Origin: Leptopterna dolabrata
Lineage: Eukaryota > Arthropoda > Insecta > Hemiptera > Miridae
NCBI GenBank assembly: GCA_954871275.1
Contig: OX940976.1
Location: 55,840,796 to 55,904,795, forward strand
Reading direction: 5' to 3'
Length of the DNA stretch: 64,000 nucleotides
The notes beneath the pieces were generated by a model. The model had not been told where the DNA came from. It saw only the letters and a program-made list of their open reading frames with translations, and ran no database searches. The position numbers and the translations under genes are program-made. Position 1 is the first letter of the stretch. Each line of letters opens with the position of its first letter. Positions 1-11,116 of this stretch are shown here, piece after piece.

Positions 1-182
1 GAAAACATTTAATAGAAGGGTATGGTTATTATAAAGTTTTAAAATTGATTATGAACTTTAGGATCCTGTTGAGGTTCAGCGACCATAGAAGTTGACTACC
101 TACAGAAAACAGTGATCTACACAGAAGAGGTATCTGTACTGGGAAATAGTAAAATGTTGTGTAACAATTTGCAGCGTTTTCT
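1..182 (+). repeat. R1 repeat, 3' terminal fragment
   Basis: The last part, from about 100, matches the right end of the R1 family seen at 19140-19222 and 46240-46330: a block reading cagtgatctacacagaag followed by a terminal tttgcagcgttt. The remainder to the left is weakly similar or unrelated. It lies just upstream of the first visible exon of the plus-strand gene. Confidence 0.4.
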
Positions 183-339
183 TCTATAATAATATAGATT
201 TTTAATAAATTACAAAAATAGTGATAGAAAATTGTCTGAAATCCTTCGTTGCGCCAATCCATTCCCGTCCGTTTTACAGTTTATGTTTTATATTTTCGGG
301 TGTCGTGAAATGTGCAATAATTCATTGTGGCTTTTCTAG

Positions 340-3300
340 GGAACAAGTGGCGCAGCTGCGCTATGACAGTGGGAGAAAAAGTCGATCTAATAGTTACACA
401 GACAGCAGCACAAGTGGAGAATCATCAACGTATGGTACTCGACACTATAGTGGCTGGTGAGCTGCCTATTTTTCATTCTTATTTTATAAATATGCCATTG
501 GCTTTGTAAATCTTGTCTCAGTAATACTAGATGCTATATTTTCCGAATGCTTTCTAAATTGATTTCGTGTACCTACCTACATACTTATATAATATTTTTA
601 AATTTATTCTCCGTCTTGAATAAATTAATATTCATCTGCAGAACTTTCAATATAGGCTTCATGTCTGATGGTTCCTGGTGAATTGTGGATATTTCCTATC
701 GAAATTTGTTTTGAATATTCGTTATCTATTGTTCAATTTATTTTTTCAGCGAGCGCCTGCCCACTCTTAGTCCTATCCCAAGCACTAGTTCCCTGGGGAC
801 CTTCCATGAAACCAGCATACGCCGCCACAACAGTTTGTCTCATTCTGCCAAAAGTTAGTTCTACACTGTAATCCAATACAACAACTGACCCATCCTGACT
901 ACTCTTACTGCCTCGTTCATGACAGCGAATTTTCGGGATCGTCTGTCTGTACAAGCTCCATTAGGAGGACTCCTGCATCATCAGGACCAGTCTGGTTGGT
1001 AAAATGAACAAGATTAGGGGAAGTTGGTAATTTGAAACAAACCATTTTGAATTATAGAAATATTCCACTTTCTTGACGAAACCATAGTAAATTTTCAATT
1101 AGGTAGGCACGGTACTTCAAAGATTTGCTCATATGAAAGGAAATTAACATCATAACACTGTTCTTTCAATCTTCACAAACTCCAGAATCATAATGATTCA
1201 ACTGACAATAAGTAGTAACTCATACTAAGTATAACTTGTGAAGGAAATTGGCATCATAGCACTCTCCCTCTTTTCTTTAATGCAAGACCCACCCACGGGA
1301 ACGCGCATGGCTCATTGTGGGGGGTATTATTTTGCACTTTTTGTAGCATAACTCATAATTTATATGAACTTATACTATAATGAAGCGCAGTGTATAGTTT
1401 TATACATTTTTAGCGAATTTTCAAAGAAAACTAAGCTATTACAGTGGGTCCAAAATTAAATTTCCAGAACATAAAGTTTTGAAACTTTCATAGGCTTCAG
1501 ACAGCTCTACGCCTTCGCCCAACAACAAAAATAGAACTTGAGCTAGAATCGCTAGCACTCATTATAACATTCATTCGAATCGAAGAGTACAGGAGGAAAG
1601 TGGTATACGGCTAGGAGAAACGGTGGTCAAACGCTGTTGGGTCATTAAGGAGGAACAGCCGCATACCTAATACGAAGTTGTATCCCTTCCGAGTGACAGG
1701 CTACTTCATCAGTTCTTCACTGAATTTATACTGGTTGTTGTTTATTTATTTCTATTACATTCCCTTTTTGCTAGAGGTTTAATTGTTTCGGGAAAAGGTT
1801 TAATTATTTTGGGAAAAAGTTTAATTGTATTGGGAAGAGGTTTAATTATTTTGGGAAAAAGAATAATTATTTTGGCAAAAGGTTTAACTCATTTGGGAAA
1901 AGGTTTTATTCATCTGGTAAAAGATTAATTAAAAAGGAAAATGAAAGGATGAGTTCGAAGATGAGCAATTTCAGAATTCAAGGGGGCCAAATTTGAGTTT
2001 TAAGGGTCAAAAATCAATAAAAACGGCTGAAATTGCGAATAGTTTATATAAAATCACTGGAAGTGGTATGGAGGTGAGTGGAGACCAAAAAATTCCATTT
2101 CAATTGTTTTTCGTATAGAGGGGTAAATCAGGATTTTTGGGTGTCAAAAATTTGTATTAAGGGCTAAAATGTATTAATTTACCTAACGTTGTGTAGGATG
2201 ATGATTTACGATATAACTATCTCGACTATTTCGATGCTAAAAATATTTTTGTACAAAAAAAAAAAGTGGGTAAAATTTGACTTTCTAAGGGTCAAAATGA
2301 CTAAATTCACGAAAAAATTATACAATTTTACGAAAAGTGGTACGGCTTCTCGCTATATCATCTTTTTACACAATAGCATGAGTAGTTCTTTGAAAATTCG
2401 CTCTTATAGCCATGCTGCATGATTTTTGTAATATATACAGTCATTAAAAAGAAAAAACAAACTCCTCTATAAATTCGCTGTCTGGCTTAATCCTGAGGTC
2501 TTTTCCCAATTGCATTTTGGCTCCTCAACTTTCATATTTTTTGCCGTTACCAACATCATGTTATTGATTGGCCGTTCTCAACCTCGCGCAGACATGAGGA
2601 TCCTGCGATTGGTGCCTGGAGTCTCCCACGTCTCCTCCTTTCCCGTCCACCTGCTGACCATCCTCCTTTCTTTTAAAAAATCCGCTCTTCCTCCTTTCCT
2701 TCTTGGTGTTGGTAGCTTTCCTTTCTTTTACTCCTGCCGTACCTTCTCCAGTGCATCCAGCTGTACCTTCTCCTCGTCTTTCACCCTCGTTACTTCTTTA
2801 CGCCACCCACTCCTCTGCTTTCCGCCGAAGTTTTTCCCTGAGTTGTTCTTTATATAATGTTCAGCAGTTTGGCTCACCGACTGCCTCGTCAAAACCATTT
2901 GTATCCCTGATTCCATTCATTATTGATTCCCCCCCCTCCACCACTACCACTGCCTGTATGTAATGAACTGCGAGAGGAAACAGTTCGATAGGTACCTACT
3001 GAACAAGGACTCATGACTTTAAGTTCTTCTATCTATCGTATGGTTGAAGTCAAGTCGCGTTTCTTTGAGTTTTACCAATGGGTATATCTCAGCGGGACGG
3101 TGCTTGTCCCATCTTGCTATGCCACTACCCATTACACCACGTCGCGTCGGCCCCCCTTCAATATATCATTTATGGTTTAAACAGTAACAAGAGTAATAAC
3201 TTATTACACATGGAGGAAGCCCAACATCATAACAATTTTTTTTTTCTAGCTGCAGAAGCGTTGCGTGAAAGCCGGCGCAACGTTTTGAAAGAACTTGAAC

Positions 3301-6300
3301 AGTCCAATAAAACTTTTCCATTTAATTTTCTCCTGAAAAGTTCGAAACAGAGCCTCATGAAATCTTCAGGACCGAGGTGAGTCGACGATATTATCCAATA
3401 ACATATTATTCGAGTAACGTATTATTTTGATTTACTAAAAAACGAATTAAGTAGGAATATTGCCATTTTACTTGAATGCTCGAACAGAGTACATTTTCAT
3501 TATTTCTTGTGATCGATTGTGTGTTCACTTTCAGAGAAAACTGGCCAGAGCCCGAAAAACTACCTGAACCTGATTTTTCCATTGTCGATCCGTCATCCCT
3601 AGACGTATCTGACGAAAACTCTGATTTAACTGGTAAGTACTTAAATAATATTATTAGATTATCTAATTATAATGGTAAAGAAGTGCCAATTCTTCAAGTA
3701 TCTAGGTATGTACTCTCAGACTGATTTTCCGAGGGAATTAGCAATAACACCAGGAATGTTATCCCTCCAGCTTTGCAAAATATTTGTTCTACGTCTTTAC
3801 AAGAAAAATTGTTATAAATTGCTGAATGTTAATGTAAATAAGACCAGAGTTATGTCACGGCCATTGATCTATTCATATTTGATTGAGAACCACGGTAAAT
3901 GCAGGTTCTGATTCCTCTAAAAAAGATTTTCTCCTTTGTTGTTCATAGGGGATGGAGTTCCTGTACCTTTGTACATGGGAGTCTGCCTGCCACTCAATAT
4001 ACAATCCATCTTTCCTACTGAAGATAGAAACATGGTCAACAAACATGTATTGTTCGTATCAAACAAACTTAAGGATCAAGGTGAGACTGTGGATTGTTAA
4101 TTTGGCACATAAAAAGTTCCAGTGATGCAACATGGCTATAAGAGCGAATTTTCAAAGAAGTAATCGTGCCATTGCGTAAAAAGGTGATATAGCTAGAAAC
4201 CATAACCACTTTTCGTAAAATTATATACCTAATTTTTCGTGATTTTAGCCTTTTTCGCCGATTTTTTACCCTTATAAAGTCAAAATTGAGTCACTATTTT
4301 TTGAGAAAAATATTTTGATCATCGAAATAGTCCATCCATCGTGAACCACCATCCCACAGCATCAGGTGGATTAATATTGATTTTAGCCCAATTGTTGACC
4401 CCCATTCTGTTTGAAAAACAACTGAAATGGTATTTTTCTCATACTTCTTTAGTCCATACTGCTCTGTGATTTTATATCAATTGTTCGCAATTTTAGCCTT
4501 TTTACCGATTGTTGACCCCTAAAAACTCAAACTTGACACCCTTGGAATTTTTGAAAATTGCTCATCTTCGAACTCATCCTTTTTGGCAGTACGAACATTT
4601 TGGGGAAATTTGGCATTTTTATCATGTACCCACGGTCAGATATCGTTTGGAGTGACACATACCTATATATTTATAAATAAATACATCTATATATACTGTC
4701 AGATTGGTGGATCACGGGGTTTTTTGGACCCTATAATTGTACAATCAACTTACCTTCTGGGAAAGTCGATTGAAATTATATATAGGTAATTGGAGGAAGA
4801 GATTGTTTACTGGCAGCAGCGCTCCTAGTGCGGAAGTTCGGAATTTTTTTAAAGAAAAACTAAAGTTTTTTGCGTGGTTATGTTGGTTCTTCTGCTGCCC
4901 CCCGCTTCTCCACTCCCACACTCCTTCATGACGCCATTGAAGTTCGAAGACATGCTGGTGGAGGTATGGGTAGGGCGGTGAAGTCCCACAATCAGACTTC
5001 ACGGGTGGGAGTGTAACAATCTCTTCCTCCAATTACCTATATATAATTTCAATCGACTTTCCCAGAAGGTAAGTTGATTGTACAATTATATGACGGTAAT
5101 TTTCGGAAGAGATTGTTTACTGGCAGCTGTTCAAAGATTCCTCCACCAGCTCTGCAGGGCACTGGAAAAAAGGCACCCGTCAAGGCATGAGCAGTGGTAG
5201 GCAGTCGTATCATTCATGGCCACATCCTAGGCGTCGGACTCATGTTGAGCACGCCCTCTCCCCTTTCCCATGAACGAAATAACACCAGAAACGGAAAATA
5301 CATAGAACGATAGATAGGGATGTATGGAACAAGAACAGGTAGGAACTGTTTTGTACAGATTTATATAAAAATGAAAACATCCAACCTCGGAAATACACTA
5401 AAAAAGGAAAAACGTTCAGTGGAACGGGCAGCCTCGAGAAGAACAGACTAATGGTATCAGATCGCCAACAGGCGAAACATACATCCATTACCATAAAACA
5501 TCAAAATAGAATGCCAAAGTGAAAACGTAAATTCGTAAGCTTAAGTATCAATATAATAAAATGTCAATATCGAAATATCGAGGTACATCATGTAAAAATC
5601 AAAATGTCAATTCAGTCACCAAATAATTATCAAAAACATCACCAAAGGCCGCAGTTCCGAATTAAACGGAAGACAACACCGCCGTCGCAAAGTCCGCCTG
5701 TGAACACAACGGGCGATTGTAAACTGAGAACATATTAGAATTTTGCGACCATCCCGCCGCTTGAAAAATCGCATTTATAGACACTCCATGGCGAGCCGCT
5801 GACGAAACAGCAGCGTGCCGCGTAGAGTGAGCCGAAAAGATGCTTATATCTAGTACCGATAATATTTTTCACCCACCGACTTAGTGTAGGTACTGTAACA
5901 GGACGAAAGGGTTGCCGAAGAGTAACAAATAATGCTGAACCCTGCACATTGGAAGTGTCAGCTAGATATCGTTTTAAATTGGAGGCTACGCAAATGGCAG
6001 GACGAGAGGGTAAAAAAGGGATGGTTATGGAAGGGGCAGTAGCCCCCCGCCTAGACGTTTTTAGCAACTTCGGTATATAAATCCGAACGTCAGAGGCCGA
6101 GAAAACAACATGCGACCGTTCAATTGACCAAATCTTCTGCATCCGTTGACCAGACGCCAGTAATAAAAGTACCACCAATTTTTTAGCTCTGAATGACAAG
6201 GAGTCGTCAGAAACCGACATAAAATACCGCAACACTACTTGGGGGTCCCAAGTGGAAGTGTACTTGGCTGCTGGTGGCCGCAGCCGGAACACTGCCTTAA

Positions 6301-9300
6301 GAAATCTCTCAATCAAGTGATCGCGTGACAAGTCAAAATCGGCTAGCAGCGCAAGGGCAGACCGATGCGTATTAAAAGAATTGTAAGATTGAGGTGTCTC
6401 GTCCAACATATATGTATGTTGGAAGAAGCGTAAAACGTCCGCAGTCGTAAAAGTAAGTGGATCTATATGCTCCCGATTACAGAAGTTCATCCACAAATTG
6501 TAGGAAGATGCATATTGCTTAAGCGTGGCCTGAGCAAGAGAACTATGAAGAGTTCCAATAACATCAAGTGGGATACCTTTTCTCATGAAGCTTCTCCGGA
6601 TAAGATCGCTACCATCAATCGCAGGTGAGGTGACGAGGGGTGTCGCATGGAGCTGTAAGGCGAAAACAATAAGGTTTCATCAGGGCCAAGGTATAATATT
6701 CGTGAACTAGCCAAGTTTATGAAAACAGAAAACCATGGTTGGGTTGGCCACAATGGGGCCACAAAAATTCCCACAGCTCGGTCCTCCCTGACTTTTTGAA
6801 GAACACGGGAAAGCAACGAAAAAGGGGGGAATGCGTAGAAAAAGTATTTCTTCCAGCAAAAGGTAAATGCATCAACCCCTGCAGCTCCCGCCTGAGGCTG
6901 CCAAGAGAAAAACTGGGAACACTGATGTAGGTCATCTGACGCAAACAAGTCGACTTCAGCCATTCCAAACGTTTGTACAATAGTTTGAAAATATTGAGGT
7001 GACAATCCACACTCCCCACTTGAAAGTTTACGGCGTGACTCAGCGTCCGCCTCCACATTATCTTTAGTATTAATATAAGAAGCTTTAATCCACAACCCCC
7101 TAGATTCACAAAAAAGCCATATGGCTCGAGCCGCGGCATAAAGGTGGGGAAATCGGACACTGCCAAATTTATTTAACACCGCTACCGCCGTCCCATTGTC
7201 AACCCTAAGGAGAATGGACCGTCCCCGCCAATTCCTAGCAAACACCTCCAGAGCATATTTCACCGCTAGTAACTCTTTTTCATTAATGTGGAGACCTTTT
7301 TCATGTTCCTTCCACCATCCACAGGAACGCTCTGACGACCATGCCGCCCCCCATCCTGTATCAGATGCATCCGAAAAAATTACATAATCATAAGTATCCG
7401 ATCGAACTTTAGATGGAGGCTTCTCAAAGGCAACGGTCCACCAGAGTAAATCGTCACGCGATTGATTGGATATAGAGCAAGGCCCGTTATAATTATCGTT
7501 ATGGTTCAGTAATGCAAGATACCTATCCCTTTCTAACGACCTAATATACAGCTGACTATAGGGGATGGCGGGCATACGAGCTATCAACGTCCCTATCAAT
7601 GATGCTAAATTTCGGATTGTCCCCTCAGGTGTCTGCAATTTTGATTTAATCATGGAGAGAACTTTATGCTTCCTGTTGACGGGAAGGCCTATAGTCATGT
7701 TTACTGAATCAAAGAGAAACCCCAGGAAAAAATTTTGGGACGTTTCCAACACACTTTTTTCCTCATTAATAACAAAACCTAGGCTTGTCAACAACCTGGT
7801 AGTCGAATTTAGAGCGCGCACACATTCGTTATGAGTAGGTGCAAGCAGGAGACAATCATCGAGGTAGTTGATAATTGTTATATTACGCTCTCTCAACATG
7901 GCCATTACAGGACGTAAGACTTTATGAAAGCAAAATGGAGCCGACGCCAGCCCCATGGGCAGAGCGTTCATGCAATAAAACGTATCTCGAAACTTAAACG
8001 CCAGGAATTTCCTATCCTCTGGCACAATTGGGATTAAATAATAAGCATCCTTAAGATCCACCGAAGCCCCATACATATTGGGCTCCAACAGATGTAACAC
8101 CGACCTGTAGTCTTCAAGCTTAAAATGGTTAACAACAACATATTCATTTAATTTTTTTAAATTCAAAATGAAACGTGATGACCCATTAGGTTTAGGAACC
8201 AGAAATATCGGTGAAAGAAACACGTTAGCATGCCCAGAGATTTCTGAAATCGCCCCCAGCCACAGCAACTCCTGAATTTTTGTATGCATGGCGTCCATGT
8301 CATACATTGGACTGCCAATACGAACAGTAACGCCCTCACGAAGCGGCGGAATAACCGAAAAGGGAATTCTATATCCGTTAACCCAGTTCAAAACCGGCTG
8401 TGAAGCTGGGGTCGACAACCACCTATCCGCAAAAAGAGCCAAACGGCCTGCATGTCTTACCTGGGTTAATTGTTGTGGTGAAGGCGATTGCGGTTGTAGG
8501 TGTAGTTCCCTCGTTTCCCCTGCGGCTGGTCCCGAAATGCAGCTTTCGGCTGGGGTTTCCCGGCTGCGGACCGCTGCCCGTTTCCCGAAGTCTGAGCTGG
8601 CTTCTTGTACCCCAAAGATGTAGGGTGAGTGGCAGATGTGGTCTCAAAACGTCCCGCGGACGGGTTTTGACGCGGCCTGTAAACCATTTGGGCCGCCTTT
8701 GACGCGTCCTGGGCCCGACGGACCCATCCTTCCGCCTTCCCATCAAATAAATACATTGGGCCCACCTTAGAGCGAGAAGCCAACTGTTTATATTTACCCT
8801 TGAAACAGGTCGTGACTCTTGACCTCCGGGACATCGAAGTTCTGAAAAACCCTGCACACAAAAGGGAGGACGTATCCCAGAGAACATCAAACATCTTATC
8901 CCGTAAATTCGGGCGATCCAAATTTTGATGTTCAGTAAGTAGCGTCATGGCCTCCCCAATGCCAACTAAGGCCTTTGAGAAAAAACTTTGCGTAGTCGCC
9001 ATGGACTCATCTGCTTTCTTGGTCACACTAGTAATTACGTCCTCAACAACCTCATCCAATTTGGGGGGCGCCAGAGACGGGCAATGAAATTTCGGGTTGT
9101 ACTGTTCATTAACTCGTTTATAAAACTCAAGGTCTAGACCCTGCCTCATCTGGGACTCCCAGGTTGACACAATGCTCGGGTGAATACTCACGGGTTGAGG
9201 TTCCGCCTTTTTGGCTTTATCGGCAATACGTTGAAGCGTCTCCGGAATGGCGGCACCTCATGGCGACCATGTTCAACAGGTTCATCACCGTCCTCTTTGG

Positions 9301-11070
9301 GAACAACGCCGACTGAAAAATCGGAAGTCCCGTCATCGGGAAAGCCCTCAAATCCTAACGAATAGGTTGATGACGCATCATCATCCCCGGAATCATCAAC
9401 GTCCGAGATAGGCTGGTGGAGGTTGTCTCTCGCCGCCGAATCTGAAGTCGGCGCGAAATCGGACAACCGAGGTCGGCACCCAATAGACGGGACGGCCGCT
9501 TCGGAAGTACTCTTGGAAGTACCCGGGACTGAATAAGTATCCCTATTGGGATTTCCTGATTCCGCCAATGGGCCAGAACCTGTGTGTCGTCGTTTTCCCT
9601 GATTATGAGGGGAAACCAAAACCCCAGCCCGTTGGCTAGGGGACACACGCCGATCAAGACGCGATCCAACGCGAGTCGAGACTCGCTCGGAATCCGACAT
9701 CGGAACTGACGCTAAGTAACAACGTCGAAAAAAAAAAAACTAACCAAATCAAACTCAAAAACCACAACTTGAAGCTATTGAAATTGAAAATATTATTTGA
9801 GAACCAACAAAAACTCAACCGAACTCGTCGCACTCGGAACGAACAATGGCGTCATGAAGGAGTGTGGGAGTGGAGAAGCGGGGGGCCGCAGAAGAACCAA
9901 TATAACCACGCAAAAAACTTCAGTTTTTCTTTAAAAAAATTCCGAACTTCCGCACTAGGAGCGCTGCTACCCGTAAACAATCTCTTCCGAAAATTACTGT
10001 CATATAATCCACCTACTTGCGGGTAAATCCTTGAGCTGCTGTCCCTAGCAATCATAGGGACCACCCAAGCACTGACTAATTACGGGTCGGGTTTTACCGC
10101 GAGGGTAATACACAAGACCTAGTCCACCTCGTAACAAGTGTCACGTTGTTAGCGAGGGCACCCAAGGACTTAAGTCCACAATTAACTTTGAAGAGCAAAA
10201 GGAGGGAAATTACGAAACTAATAGTGAGATGATTTAGGCAATATTTATTGAGTTGGTTATATGAGGTTCCTATGAAATGTGCTTAGAAGCTACTTATCTC
10301 TAAACTAAGCAGTCGTACCTATACATCCAGAAGCAATCCTAACGGCACTGTCGCGGGGATGCGTATTCGAGACGGCGTAGGATGGCAAACGGCGATATGC
10401 CCTGACGGATGATTGACGTTAATTTTTGGGAGAATTGCGAACTAACCTGGTGGCCTAGTTCAGACTCCTGGGTGCGGAGTTGGCACTGAAGATGGCTAGG
10501 CTGCAGTACCTCCCTGCTACGGACTCCTTCTCCTTGTGGACGTCTCAGCTTGGCAGGGTGTCCTGAAGACGTACGCGCCTCTGCAGATTCGGGCTGCGAA
10601 CCTGGTTAAAGATGTAGCTTGAGCAGGAGCACTGGAGAGACAATCGTTCTTGATTTCGGCAGCTTTTCAAGAAATCTCCGATGGGCGGAGACTTGGTTTC
10701 AGAGGACGAATTTTCGGGTCACACTTGTCCTGATCTGTCCAATCGCATTATGTGATTCCAATAGGCGTGTTCTTATGCCCAATCAGAAGCGATTAAAGAT
10801 CTGGGGATTTTCGATTGGGTGTCAAATTTTCGGTCTGCGCGTGGCTTCAAGGTTTTTCGTGGTCCGCATCTTTTTCGCCGTTTCGAACGAAGGGAAGTTC
10901 TGGATCGTGTTTCGGTGGGAAACCGATCCTCAGCGGAAAACTTGTCGTGTAGGTGTTCTCACGTAAGATTTTGATGCTGCCGCCTTATTCTTGGAAGTGC
11001 GTCTAGTCCCCTTGATTCTCCCGGGTAAATGAAATCTGATATGTCTGGCGCGGGTCTGAATATTCCCGCC

Positions 11071-11116
<46 letters not shown>

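Larger units (their letters stand above)
995..3255 (+). other. Intron of the unidentified gene
   Basis: This 2.3-kb intron holds a 22-bp minisatellite (1774-1926), an R3 repeat (1930-2425) and a CT-rich stretch at about 2620-2950. Open frames in the CT-rich stretch are a composition effect. I see no further exon here. Confidence 0.5.
4734..10008 (-). mobile_element. DIRS-type tyrosine-recombinase retrotransposon (DIRS-1)
   Basis: A 5.3-kb element on the minus strand has, in order, gag, reverse transcriptase with RNase H and a trailing Dam-like region, then a tyrosine recombinase. Inverted terminal repeats bound it, and an internal complementary region lies at 5017-5125. There is no LTR, no integrase with a DDE core and no poly-A tail, which fits the DIRS group of YR retrotransposons. 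Ends are set by the internal complementary region, which contains the complements of both termini back to back. The left genomic end, which is the element's 3' end, carries about 55 bp that the other terminus lacks. The gag and recombinase frames are broken, so it is probably inactive. It sits antisense in an intron of the plus-strand gene. Confidence 0.9.

Noticed and set aside
2510..2963. Overlapping Pro/Ser/Phe-rich open frames
   Set aside because: Explained by CT-rich low-complexity sequence; no splice sites connect them to the gene.
7565..7834. Plus-strand frames inside DIRS-1
   Set aside because: Shadow frames of the RT/RNase H coding strand.
10619..10966. 115-codon open frame in the intron after DIRS-1
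   Set aside because: No domain and lies between a transposon and a microsatellite; likely a repeat remnant.
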